Shown here: positions 24,269 through 33,486 of the stretch, in pieces
Layout of the letters: each line of letters begins with the position of its first letter
Position numbering within the stretch: position 1 is the first letter of the stretch
NCBI GenBank assembly: GCA_965202795.1
Contig: OZ241848.1
Coordinates: 1,612,001 to 1,676,000 of the forward strand
Direction: 5' to 3'
Source: JACOND01 sp965202795
Lineage (GTDB): Bacteria; Bdellovibrionota; Bdellovibrionia; Bdellovibrionales; UBA1609
DNA: 64,000 nt
The notes under the pieces: model-generated
What the model saw: only the letters and a program-made list of their open reading frames with translations
The model's database searches: none
Told to the model about the DNA's origin: nothing
Program-made: the position numbers and the translations under genes

Positions 24269-27200
24269 ATGACTGTCAGGCGTTTTTCAGCAGCGGCTTT
24301 TGTTTTTTTCATCGCCGCTTTTATGGCCGCTTTTATGGCCGGCCGGCCGGCTTATGCCGGGGAGTCTTCCGGCATGGGCCAGCCCAGCCGGCTTGCGCAT
24401 TCTTTCTCCTCTGAAAGAGGGGGCTTCCAGCTGGGCCCCGCCATCCCGGCGGGCCAAAATCAAAGCGCGCAAATCTCCCCAAGGGCTTTGTGGCTGTTTC
24501 ATGTTCTGCTGCGGGCTGACAAGGGCTTCACTCCTTCGGAAAGCCAGACTTTTGAAAGCTGGCTCAAAAAAGACGGCCGGTTTGCCGCCCTCCAGCTTGC
24601 CGAGCTGATGAGGGAGCTGAAAATTCCCCTGTTTGAGCGGAAGATTCCTTTTTCTGACCGCAAGATTCTCCGCTATGACAAACAGGCGCTGCGCCGGATT
24701 CTGAAAGACTTTTACACAGAAAAATCTCCGGCTGAGAGACAGGCGCTTTATCAAAAGGGAATGGGCCACGCGCAAAGTTATCTGGCGGAAGCCTGGCTCC
24801 CGAATCAGGCGCAAAAAGAGGGGCATCTCACAGTCCAGCCGCGCGGGGGCTTTATCGCGGCCTTTCATGAGTTTGTCAATAATATTAAGGAGCGCTATGT
24901 GGTTTTAGACCTCACAAAGCGCCAGCGCCGCGCCATTGAAACATTCAGGGAGCTTTTGGCTGCCAGAAACAGCGGCTCCCAAACTGGAGACATCACTGCG
25001 GGGGAGACGCGCCTTTTCAGAAAGGTCCTGAAGGCTCTGAACATTCCCTCCCATGCCCAAAACGACCTCCTTGTGAATCATTATCTGGAGAAATTTTTTG
25101 CGGAGGCTGCCGCGGAGGGGGAAAAACCCTCCGGCGCGGCGCGGGCGGCTGAGGCTGCCTCTGTAAAAAACCATTATGACACTTTGGGCCTGAAGCCGGG
25201 AGCCCCGCCAAAGGACATTAAAGCCGCTTTCCAAAAAATGGCTCAAAGGCATCACCCTGACCGCCATGCGGGAAAAAGCGAAGAGGAAAAAAGCCGTCAT
25301 GGCGAAAAAATGAAGGATGTCAATAAAGCCAAGGATTTTTTTGACAAACTAAGCGAAACCGGCAAGGCCAGTTATGACGCCAAGCTCGCCGGCTCTCAGG
25401 GCGCCGAGGCCATTAAAGCCAAGGGCGCCCGCGCCTCTGACCATGCGGTTTGGGAGGTTTTGCGGGAGATGAGGGGGCGCTTTGATCAGATGCATTATGA
25501 CCAGCTTAAGGAGATGGGAAGATTCTCAAACTTTGTCCGGGGCTTTGGGCCGCAGTTTGCGCTTTTCAGCCTGGCTATGGGAGGGGCCATCTACACAAAA
25601 AAATACTCTGACCCTGTTCTCTACGGCGTTCACAGGGATCCGGGAGAGCTGAATGAAACAATTGATCATCTAAAGGACTGGGGAAATCTTGGCATGCACG
25701 CCGGGAGCTTTGCTGTCTTTATCGCCGCCGCCAATAAGACAAACACATTTTTTTACGGCCATGGCATGAGGCATGACAGCCGCGCTCTTCGGAGTCTGGC
25801 CCCTGTGGCGGGGCTGGCCACAGGCTATATTGCCTCAACCATAGCCATAACAGCCGCGCAGGAGCTGTTTATTGAAAAGGACGCGCAAAAATGCCTCTCA
25901 GGGCGCTTTTTTGGAGGCGAAGGCTTTGAAAATGAGTATCTTAACCCATGTGACAGGCTGTATTTGAAATGGGTCCAGGGTCAGGGGGCAAAACACGCTG
26001 TTGACTTGGGGCTTGTGATTGGCTCCATGCTGCTGGCCCACAAGGCCGCTCAGACTCTGCTTGGAGGGATCCGGATTGTTCCCGGCGGGGCGGCCATGCT
26101 TGCCCGCATAACCAAGGCTGCCGGCCTCAGAATGACAGGCTATTTTGGGTTTTTCGCGACCATTTATCTGTTTATGAAAACTCATTTTATTGCGGATTCT
26201 GTTATCGGGGAAAAGCTGAAAGAGCATTTTTCGTTTCAAGAGGCAAAGGCGAAAATGATCAATTTTCTCCGCTTCAGCCGCCCGGGCGCCTCAATAGATA
26301 AGGAAAGCTTTGTATCCGAGGCCAAAGCCCTTGGATACAAGTTTTCCCTTTGGGCGGGCGCAAAGGCCGGCCATTACGAGATCCCCCTGCGCCGCTGGAC
26401 CCTGCAGACAAACAAAATTGTTTCTGACTATGAGATGTCATCTCATCTTTTAAAGCTGCTGTTTCAAAGCGCCTCAGCGCCTTACGGAGTCAATTTGCCA
26501 GAGGCGGCCGAAGATCCCGTCTTTCAGGAAAAAAACTCCCCCTTTGATTTGGCGGGGAGCTGGATGGGCTTTTTAGCCTCTAGCGATCTGCTAAAGCGCC
26601 GCTTTCTCTGCCCCTATCTTGCGGAGAGGGATGAGCTGAAGAGGCAGGCTGCCAGCCTGGCGGCTTTTTGTTTTGGAAAAGAGGGCGAAGAGTCGCCGGG
26701 CTGGACAGGCGATGAGGTCATCAGCCATCTGCTTCTCGCGCTTTACTGGTATTTGAATGAAGCCGCAAATTATCAAAGCGCGGCCAGTCAGGAAGGCGCG
26801 GGCTCCGGCGGCCCGGCGGCGCCTGATCTTTCCCCCATGCCCGCCAGCCAGGCTGCTTTTTACTTGGGGGCGGAGCCTGATGAGCTGTTTTCCTCCGGCT
26901 CGCCGGCGGCCTCAGAGCTTTCCGCGGAGGAAAAATGGCGCCTTGCCGCCTCGCTTTTAGAGGGCCTCTTCACAGGAGAGCTTTCGCCTTATTACAGCGA
27001 AGCCGCTTTGGAAAAGGCTGAAAAGCGCTTTTGCGCTTCTATATATCCTCAGGAGGGGGGCGCCGGCGGCAGCCCTGAGCTTTATGGGCATTGTCTTGCG
27101 CAGAGGGAGATGGCCGGCCATGCGCGGGCTCATCTTTTAAATAAAATGGCCGCCGCCGCTGTTTATTTGATGGATGATATCCGCCAGTCTGGCTTTGAGC

Positions 27201-28690
27201 TGGATGTTTACAGGGCGCATCCAGAGTTTCAGCCCGCCAGCTTTTTAAAGCTGGCCTCTTTGATGAAAGCCCGCCGAAAGGGCGAGGGCCTGTTTGCGGC
27301 GCTCCGCGAAAAATCTGAAAGCCTGAAAAGCCTCGCGGGCGCGGGCGATCATCCGGCAGAGGAAAAAAACTTTCTTCAGTTTGCGGCGGATCAGGCTGCC
27401 GCTCCGGCCTTGTTTCTCAATTTGATTTGCGGCGCGCCGGAATCCCCTGAATCAGGCGGAGAGGCTGAAAGCCATCTGTTTGCCGCGCCTGCGCTGTTTG
27501 ACGGCCTGCCTCCAGAGGTTTGCGCCGCGGCCCCGGTTTTTTCTGTCAAAAACGGCGGATACGCGCCGCTGCCGGATGAGCTTGCCGCCTTCAGGAGCTT
27601 TTTGTTTGGCCGCCGGGTCCAGCTTTTGGGGAGAAGCCATGAAAGCCTTTGGCTGGCTCTTGAAGCTTATGTCAGAAGATATTTTCACAGGGAGGATCTG
27701 ATGCTGAGCGAGTTTGAGCTGAGATCGGCGGAGGCTCTGGACAGCGCGGCCGCGCTGGCTCTGGAGAATTTGGACCTGGTGACGGAAAGGCATTTTATCC
27801 CTGAGCTGATCAACCGCGCCGCTTTTGAAGGGGGCGGCAGCCAGGCGCGGATAGCGGATTTTCTTCCCGCGGCTTTAAGCGATGCTCCGGCTTTAGCTCC
27901 GGCTTTAGAGGGGGAAAGCCGGTGCGCCGGCATTTTGAATTATTATGATGCGGAAAGGGCCGCGCGGGAAAGGGGCTTTTTAGAGGGCTTTAAAGGCCTT
28001 GAGATATACATATTTCAGTCTCTTTTTTGGATGAGGCAGCTTAAGGCTTTAAAGATGAAAGAGGCGGAGGCCTCTCAGCCGGCTCTGCAGCGGGCAGCTC
28101 CCGGCAGCTGCCTTGCGGAGGGCGCCTCTTCCGCGCCTGATATGGATGTTTATTGCCCCGGGCCTTTTAATGAGGCGGCTTATGACAAGGCGCTTTGCCG
28201 GGCGGCGGAGCTTTTGCAAAGCTATCATGACAGCTATGCGGCGGGAGTTTCCAGAGAGCCGCGGGTTTTTTCTCCAAAAAAGGGGGATTTAAAGGAGATT
28301 GAGAAAAAAATGCATCCAGAGCGGAATCCAGATCTAAGCCGTGATGAAAGGTTTGATATCGGGTATTTTTTAGAAGACAATCCTCTGGCGCTGCTTGTGG
28401 ATCCCGCCTGGGATCCTGTGGAGGAGCTGCAGGCGCTTTATCCGGGAGCCCCGCTTCCGGCATGGACTCCGCAAAAGTTTATCGCTTTTTCCATTTTGCA
28501 GAAATCCTATCCTGAAATGAATGCCGCCGCTTACTTTGACGACACGGAAAACAACAGGGATTTTTCCCAAGAGGGCAAAGAAGCGGCTTACACCGCGCTT
28601 TTTGAAATGAGAAAAAGCCTGGGCATGTTTTTTCGCGCCATGACCGCCTTAAGGGCGCGGGAGGAGGCCCGGGAAAGCCTCCGCCAATAA
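24269..28690 (+). CDS. Giant exported or membrane J-domain protein
   Basis: 1473 aa. Starting at ATG 24269, with GGGGAGGGG before it, gives a clean signal peptide (MTVRRFSAAAFVFFIAAFMA then GRPAYAGES). A DnaJ-type J domain spans ~residues 297-365: HYDTLGLKPGAPPKDIKAAF with the essential HPD in QRHHPDRHA. Several hydrophobic segments follow (~430-660; for example LFSLAMGGAIY, VAGLATGYIASTIAITAA, LGLVIGSMLLAH, YFGFFATIYLFM). The last ~800 residues are long, acidic and Ala/Leu-rich with no recognised domain. J domains stimulate Hsp70, which is cytosolic; a signal peptide ahead of one is unusual. An in-frame earlier start at 24083 overlaps the promoter and is rejected. It nearly touches the convergent next gene (4-base gap). 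Confidence 0.8.
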   Translation: MTVRRFSAAAFVFFIAAFMAAFMAGRPAYAGESSGMGQPSRLAHSFSSERGGFQLGPAIPAGQNQSAQISPRALWLFHVLLRADKGFTPSESQTFESWLKKDGRFAALQLAELMRELKIPLFERKIPFSDRKILRYDKQALRRILKDFYTEKSPAERQALYQKGMGHAQSYLAEAWLPNQAQKEGHLTVQPRGGFIAAFHEFVNNIKERYVVLDLTKRQRRAIETFRELLAARNSGSQTGDITAGETRLFRKVLKALNIPSHAQNDLLVNHYLEKFFAEAAAEGEKPSGAARAAEAASVKNHYDTLGLKPGAPPKDIKAAFQKMAQRHHPDRHAGKSEEEKSRHGEKMKDVNKAKDFFDKLSETGKASYDAKLAGSQGAEAIKAKGARASDHAVWEVLREMRGRFDQMHYDQLKEMGRFSNFVRGFGPQFALFSLAMGGAIYTKKYSDPVLYGVHRDPGELNETIDHLKDWGNLGMHAGSFAVFIAAANKTNTFFYGHGMRHDSRALRSLAPVAGLATGYIASTIAITAAQELFIEKDAQKCLSGRFFGGEGFENEYLNPCDRLYLKWVQGQGAKHAVDLGLVIGSMLLAHKAAQTLLGGIRIVPGGAAMLARITKAAGLRMTGYFGFFATIYLFMKTHFIADSVIGEKLKEHFSFQEAKAKMINFLRFSRPGASIDKESFVSEAKALGYKFSLWAGAKAGHYEIPLRRWTLQTNKIVSDYEMSSHLLKLLFQSASAPYGVNLPEAAEDPVFQEKNSPFDLAGSWMGFLASSDLLKRRFLCPYLAERDELKRQAASLAAFCFGKEGEESPGWTGDEVISHLLLALYWYLNEAANYQSAASQEGAGSGGPAAPDLSPMPASQAAFYLGAEPDELFSSGSPAASELSAEEKWRLAASLLEGLFTGELSPYYSEAALEKAEKRFCASIYPQEGGAGGSPELYGHCLAQREMAGHARAHLLNKMAAAAVYLMDDIRQSGFELDVYRAHPEFQPASFLKLASLMKARRKGEGLFAALREKSESLKSLAGAGDHPAEEKNFLQFAADQAAAPALFLNLICGAPESPESGGEAESHLFAAPALFDGLPPEVCAAAPVFSVKNGGYAPLPDELAAFRSFLFGRRVQLLGRSHESLWLALEAYVRRYFHREDLMLSEFELRSAEALDSAAALALENLDLVTERHFIPELINRAAFEGGGSQARIADFLPAALSDAPALAPALEGESRCAGILNYYDAERAARERGFLEGFKGLEIYIFQSLFWMRQLKALKMKEAEASQPALQRAAPGSCLAEGASSAPDMDVYCPGPFNEAAYDKALCRAAELLQSYHDSYAAGVSREPRVFSPKKGDLKEIEKKMHPERNPDLSRDERFDIGYFLEDNPLALLVDPAWDPVEELQALYPGAPLPAWTPQKFIAFSILQKSYPEMNAAAYFDDTENNRDFSQEGKEAAYTALFEMRKSLGMFFRAMTALRAREEARESLRQ

Positions 28691-28694
28691 AAAA

Positions 28695-31600
28695 TCAAAG
28701 GGCTTCGTCGGGGCTGATGGCGCGCCACGAGCCGCCCTCTTTTCTTTCAAGATCAATCTGGATGTCCATGGGGACGGCGATATGCCGGAAAATTTTATCA
28801 ATATACCGCCTCTCATCGGGAAAAATGTAATCATTGATTTTTCCCGAGGCATAGCCCTTGTTTTGCCTCAAAGCCCCGCGAAAGCCCTCAAAGTCCAGGC
28901 CCTGCCGGTAAGAGTGGATGAGCGCGCGGATGGCGTCGCCCCCCTCATTTAAAAAAGTGTCGCTCATGCTTTGGGAGGGGATGTTCAAAAACAAATCAGA
29001 CCCCACGGCCTCTATCTCGCTCCGCGCCTTCACATGCGCCCAGCAGCTGGTGTTAAAATAAGCAATCTCCCCGCAGCCGGCGCGCTCCCTTTCCGCTATG
29101 GCCCGGCCAAGCTCATGGCTTGAAAGCAGCTCTGTCCGCGGCTTGCCCATCATATAAAAGGGCGGCGGAAAGGCCAGATAAATCACCTCGCGCTCCCCTC
29201 TGGAATCGCTGCGCGATCCTCTTAAAACATGGCTTTCGCTGTTAAAGCGAAACACATTGCGCTCGTCGCCGTCAGAGTGGCTTTCCTTTAAAAAATAATC
29301 CAGCTCGCAGCTTCTGACTTTGTCCAGAAAAAAATCCTTGAAGTCCGGGGCCGGCAGGCTCTCAAACCGAAACCCCTCGCTTTCAAAATAGCCGGCATAC
29401 TCTTCCACCAAAGCTCTGGAAAACGGCCGGAGCGAGGATCCGATGATCATAATGCCTGTCATCCGCCGGTCGCTCCAGATATCCTGGTAATTTGGGGATT
29501 TTTTGCGGTTTGCCAGAAGCCGGTTAATAAAATCCGGGGTCTTGGCCTGAATCCGAAGATGGGCGCGGTAGGATCCTCCGCCCTCCAGCCCCCAGCTGAT
29601 CCAGCCCTTAAATATTTCCGGGCTGCGGGGGCTTGGACCGCCCGGCCCGGAGCCGGCCTCCCATTCCCCAGGGGGGGCGTCAAGACCGCCAGCCTCTAAA
29701 TTTTCATCCTGAAACAGAAAATCAGAAAGCTCCTTAAAGCTTGCCTCCTCAACAACAGCGTAATGCAGGCCAAAATCCGAGCGTTTTGAGGGGCGCTTTT
29801 GAATGGGGTCAGAGGATAAAATCACTGTGAGGGCCTGGTTTTTTCTGCGGGCAACAGTCAGATCTGAGACCGGCTCCCTTGGCAGGCCAAAAAGCTCGCG
29901 GACATGGCCCCTGGCGGTGTAATAAATCTTTGACTGAAAAACATCCTGAAAAAGGGGAACAGCCAAAGCCGCGCCGTTTGAAACAGATTCCGTGATCTGA
30001 TCCATATAAGCCTCCCTTTCGCTTTCTGAAAGGGCATGAATAACCGGCTGAAGTTTTTTGACGAAACCCCATTCAGAAAGGCGGCTGTAGCGGAACGAAA
30101 GCGCAAGCTGAAAAACATCTTTCAAGGCGCGCCGCGCTTTGGCTTTTGCTTCCAGGCCGCCTTCCAAAAACGATGAGGGGAACGGAGGAATGTCCCGCAG
30201 TCCGGGGTAAAGCGCATGCAGATGCCGGTAAAGGCGGGGATAGCTCAAAAAAACATTCCAAAGGGCCTCCCGGATCAGATCGGCATGCGCCGCCAGCGCC
30301 TCCTCATCCTCAGCCGCCTTAGCCAAAACCGCCAATAACTCAGGGTCTGAAGCGTCATCCGCCTCCGCAAGGGCCGCCAGGCTCTCCGCCGCGCTTTCGG
30401 GGAGGCGGGGAAGCGGCTGAAAGCATGTTTCCTGAAATTTTCGGACCTCAATGCCGCTTTGGGGGCGGGGGGCGTTATCCCTCCTGGGATCCCTGGCATG
30501 CAAAGCAATGGCTCTGCCATTATCTGAAACGGCAATGCCAGCCAGACAGCCGCCAATAAAGCGGCGCCTTAAAATGCCTGAATAGCCGTCAATCACAAAC
30601 AAATCGCCGTAAATGGTGTTGACAAAAGCCAGGCTGCTGTCCTGATTTAAGGATATATGGCATATCTCGCTTTGATCCCACTCCCGGAGTATCCGCCGCT
30701 TTTCCGGCTCAAAGGGGCGCAAAACGGCGGCGGTTTTTTCCAGAGGCTCTTCCCGGCCCCGGCTCTCAACAGTCCAGCGTTCCAGGGCAAAGCGCCCGCC
30801 TCTTCCGGCCTGGATGTTTGTCAGGCCCTCTGTTTCTATAAGCTGAAATTTATTTGTTGGGATGTGATAGGAGAAAAACGCCGGCTCTCCCTCTTTTTCC
30901 GCCAGTCCCGCAAAAAAAGGAAAAGTGACTTCAACTCTGTTAAAGCCGCTTGCCATTTTCTCTAAAAGGGATGTTATGGATTTAAGAGGCTTAACGCCTC
31001 TAAAAATATCCTCTGCTCCAAACACAAACTGCTCCCTCTCCTTAATCCTCCGGACAATAAACCGGCCGTTTTCGTTTTTCATAATGGCCATGTTTTCGCT
31101 GAGAAAAGCGCAGTTCCATTTTTTGCGCGGATTCTCCAGCATGGCCTCAACATAGCTTTGGACGCGGATTCCCTCCAAAGGGCCAAAAAGCTTTGTTTTG
31201 CCTGATTCGCCGGCCAGCCCTCCGATGGGAATGGCATACATTGAGCCATCCCGCCTCGCCGCGACCCTGCCCAGACTTTCATTAAAACCCTGGCAGGCTG
31301 TTTCCTCTTCATCCTCAGACAGCAATTTTGCCTCATTTTCTGAAACCTGGCCTGAATCCATATCCAAAACAGAAATTTTAAATGGCAGATTTTGCATAAA
31401 CTTAAGCGCCTCTTTTTCCCGGCTGGAATGGCCGCTCAATTCATTTATTGTCTCCGCATCCTTTTTGGAAATTGACATGAAAATCATTTTTGAGCGGCTC
31501 AGGCCCATGCCGGCGCTCATAATCTCGCCGGATGGCATGGGAATCATGCTGGTTTTTTCCTCAAAAAGCCGGATGGATTTGATGTAGTTTCTGTCCCGCA

Positions 31601-32141
31601 GATGAGAAAATCCGCCGGGATCGCCCCCTGCCGCTTCGCGCTGCTTTGCCAGCTGCCCGCTTGTCAAAAGGGCATAAGCCCTAAGGCCGTCTTTTGAGAA
31701 TCCATATCTTAAAGAGCCGGTGATCAACTCTTCCGGCCAGTCAAAAAAGGCATCCTTTTTTTCTTTGGTCTCCAAGTCAAGGATGGTTAGGGGGGTGAAT
31801 GCGGAGTCTTCTGTTTTTCGGCGGTAAAAAACATGGCGCCCCAATGAGCTGATTTTCGCTTCATACAAAAAATTGCTGGCGCCAGCGCCCGCAATGTCAT
31901 CAATAAAAACAGTCTCGGAGGACAAAGGCAGGCAAAGCTCCCGCGGCTCTGCGGCGGAAGACTCCCGCCCCGCGGCTTGATCTCCCAGAATCGGAAACCA
32001 AAACAGAAGCCCAAAAATCAATGCCGGCGCGGCGGGCCGGCCCCGCGGCGGAGGTTTATTTGGACGGGCTGGCGGCTGTTCCCGAGCCTCCAGGAAGTGA
32101 CAGGCTTGTTTTTGGCGGCAGCTGAGAAAAAAAGCTCTCAT
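28695..32141 (-). CDS. Large exported protein: beta-rich body and caspase-like C-terminus
   Basis: 1148 aa from the ATG just after the promoter at 32151-32179. The N-terminus (MRAFFLSCRQKQACHFLEAR) leads to a hydrophobic run, ALIFGLLFWFPILGDQAAG (~40-58), probably a signal peptide with an n-region stretched by a dispersed repeat. Residues ~70-560 are beta-rich with recurring short strands, like a propeller. The C-terminal ~250 residues have IMIIGSSLRPFSRALVEEYA, then ESHSDGDERNVF, then GEIAYFNTSCWAHVKARSE. A His after one strand and a Cys after the next hydrophobic strand is the layout of clan CD cysteine peptidases. Family membership is inferred. The neighbouring J-domain protein converges on it. 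Confidence 0.7.
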   Translation of the reverse strand: MRAFFLSCRQKQACHFLEAREQPPARPNKPPPRGRPAAPALIFGLLFWFPILGDQAAGRESSAAEPRELCLPLSSETVFIDDIAGAGASNFLYEAKISSLGRHVFYRRKTEDSAFTPLTILDLETKEKKDAFFDWPEELITGSLRYGFSKDGLRAYALLTSGQLAKQREAAGGDPGGFSHLRDRNYIKSIRLFEEKTSMIPMPSGEIMSAGMGLSRSKMIFMSISKKDAETINELSGHSSREKEALKFMQNLPFKISVLDMDSGQVSENEAKLLSEDEEETACQGFNESLGRVAARRDGSMYAIPIGGLAGESGKTKLFGPLEGIRVQSYVEAMLENPRKKWNCAFLSENMAIMKNENGRFIVRRIKEREQFVFGAEDIFRGVKPLKSITSLLEKMASGFNRVEVTFPFFAGLAEKEGEPAFFSYHIPTNKFQLIETEGLTNIQAGRGGRFALERWTVESRGREEPLEKTAAVLRPFEPEKRRILREWDQSEICHISLNQDSSLAFVNTIYGDLFVIDGYSGILRRRFIGGCLAGIAVSDNGRAIALHARDPRRDNAPRPQSGIEVRKFQETCFQPLPRLPESAAESLAALAEADDASDPELLAVLAKAAEDEEALAAHADLIREALWNVFLSYPRLYRHLHALYPGLRDIPPFPSSFLEGGLEAKAKARRALKDVFQLALSFRYSRLSEWGFVKKLQPVIHALSESEREAYMDQITESVSNGAALAVPLFQDVFQSKIYYTARGHVRELFGLPREPVSDLTVARRKNQALTVILSSDPIQKRPSKRSDFGLHYAVVEEASFKELSDFLFQDENLEAGGLDAPPGEWEAGSGPGGPSPRSPEIFKGWISWGLEGGGSYRAHLRIQAKTPDFINRLLANRKKSPNYQDIWSDRRMTGIMIIGSSLRPFSRALVEEYAGYFESEGFRFESLPAPDFKDFFLDKVRSCELDYFLKESHSDGDERNVFRFNSESHVLRGSRSDSRGEREVIYLAFPPPFYMMGKPRTELLSSHELGRAIAERERAGCGEIAYFNTSCWAHVKARSEIEAVGSDLFLNIPSQSMSDTFLNEGGDAIRALIHSYRQGLDFEGFRGALRQNKGYASGKINDYIFPDERRYIDKIFRHIAVPMDIQIDLERKEGGSWRAISPDEAL
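32026..32118. repeat. Dispersed GC-rich element inside an exported-protein gene
   Basis: GGCGGGCCGGCCCCGCGGCG, then AGGTTTATTTGGACGG and GGCGGCTGTTCCCGAG: the family core with its flanking arm. It encodes residues ~8-38 of the 1148-aa exported protein, ahead of the hydrophobic signal core. Confidence 0.6.
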
Positions 32142-32150
32142 GACAGCGGC

Positions 32151-32179
32151 ATTCTGCCACAAAAAAACAAACATGTCAA
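32151..32179 (-). promoter_or_regulatory. Promoter for the 1148-aa exported protein
   Basis: Minus strand: -35 TTGACA (32179-32174), a 17-base spacer, -10 CAGAAT (32156-32151). The ATG at 32141 begins only nine bases after the -10, so the mRNA would have almost no leader. Between here and the gene at 32453 there is a GCTCCGC/GCGGAGC hairpin (~32299-32318) and no gene. Confidence 0.6.
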
Positions 32180-32452
32180 GCGGTTTTGTTGGCCAAAAAC
32201 CGGTCATGACACAGGGCCGGGGGCGGTTTTTTTCAGAAAATTCCCCAAAAAAACCTAAATTTCATAAAAAAACCGCCGATAAGGTCCAGTGTGGCGGAAA
32301 GCTCCGCAGGCTGGCGGAGCCTCATGCAGCCGGCGGGCGGGCAGGATTTTCAGATCAGCGCGCATAGAAAGCAGAGGCCGGGCAGAAGGGAAGCCCCCCC
32401 TCCAAAAAACGCCTAAAAAACCGCCTCAAAAAGTTTTCAGGGATAACATCCA

Positions 32453-33481
32453 ATGAGCAAAAAAAGCAACATCATCTCTTTTAACTCTTATAAGCGGAAG
32501 CGCCAGGGCAGGGCCGGCGCCCAAAGCGGCCCTTTTAAAGGCTCAGAGGATTCTTCTCAGGAGGCCATAAAGCTTAAAGATCCAAATGAGAGAGACTGGC
32601 AGGGAAGAACAGCCCTTCATCGCGCCGCTGAAGCGGGCGATAAAGAGCGGGCCGAAAAGCTTGTCAGCGCCGGAGCCGATCCAAACATCAAAGATAAAAA
32701 CGGATACTCCCCTCTGCATTTTGCCGCCATGGCGGGGGGCGCCCTGGCCGCTCAGGCGCTGATTGAAGGCGGCGCAAAGCTGGACGCCAGGGCAAATGAC
32801 GGGAAAACCCCAATAGACTGCGCCAAAGACACAAACCAGGCGGAGACTTTCAGGATTCTTAAGGAGGCTGCCGGGAAAGGCTCTGCCGCGGCAGGGCCGG
32901 CCCGGGAGATGGAAAAATCCGCAGACCCTAAGGCGCCAGGGCCTCCGCCGCCCAACATTATTTTTATGAATGGCCGCCAAAACCAAAATAGCGCCCAGGC
33001 TGGGAGCGCGGGCGCTTTGCCGGCCGGCCGCTTAAAAGACGGCAGCGCGGATTTGCCCAGGGTGATCTTTATGGACGAGTATCTGGAAAGGAAAAAGCCG
33101 CCGGAATGGGATCCCTTTCCTGAGGAGCGCATTCCCGAAGATTCTGTTCCGCCGCGGAAAAGCTGGGGCTGGCAGGCTTCCGCCGCCATTTCCGCCGCTG
33201 TCTTCGCGGCTTTGTTTTTCACAGTTTCGCATGAAAACAAAAGCTCGCGCGGCATCGCCTCAAAGCCAAAACTGGCGCCGCCAAAGCTCTCAAACTCCTC
33301 CTCCTCTCTGACAGCAGGGAGGCGCCCCACTCCAGAGGAATCCGAGGAGTTTGAGCGCCTGGATCAAACCGCAAGATCGCCCCAGTCCCTGAATCGGGGA
33401 AAAATCCTCAGCCCCTCTGAGTATGCAAAGCTCCTTGGCGGGGGCCGCCTGCTGCGCAGCGCAAACAAGCCTCTCAAATAA
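32453..33481 (+). CDS. Ankyrin-repeat protein with one membrane segment
   Basis: 342 aa. It begins without a signal peptide (MSKKSNIISFNSYKRKRQG). About three ankyrin repeats occupy ~residues 45-145 (WQGRTALHRAAEAGDKERAE, KNGYSPLHFAAMAGG, NDGKTPIDCAKDTNQ). A Pro/Ala-rich linker follows, with two similar patches (PNIIFMNGR and PRVIFMDEY). One hydrophobic segment lies at ~240-257 (QASAAISAAVFAALFFTV), then a ~85-residue tail. The likely topology is ankyrins in the cytosol and the tail in the periplasm. AGGGATAACATCC precedes the ATG. Role unknown. Confidence 0.75.
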   Translation: MSKKSNIISFNSYKRKRQGRAGAQSGPFKGSEDSSQEAIKLKDPNERDWQGRTALHRAAEAGDKERAEKLVSAGADPNIKDKNGYSPLHFAAMAGGALAAQALIEGGAKLDARANDGKTPIDCAKDTNQAETFRILKEAAGKGSAAAGPAREMEKSADPKAPGPPPPNIIFMNGRQNQNSAQAGSAGALPAGRLKDGSADLPRVIFMDEYLERKKPPEWDPFPEERIPEDSVPPRKSWGWQASAAISAAVFAALFFTVSHENKSSRGIASKPKLAPPKLSNSSSSLTAGRRPTPEESEEFERLDQTARSPQSLNRGKILSPSEYAKLLGGGRLLRSANKPLK

Positions 33482-33486
33482 GGCCA

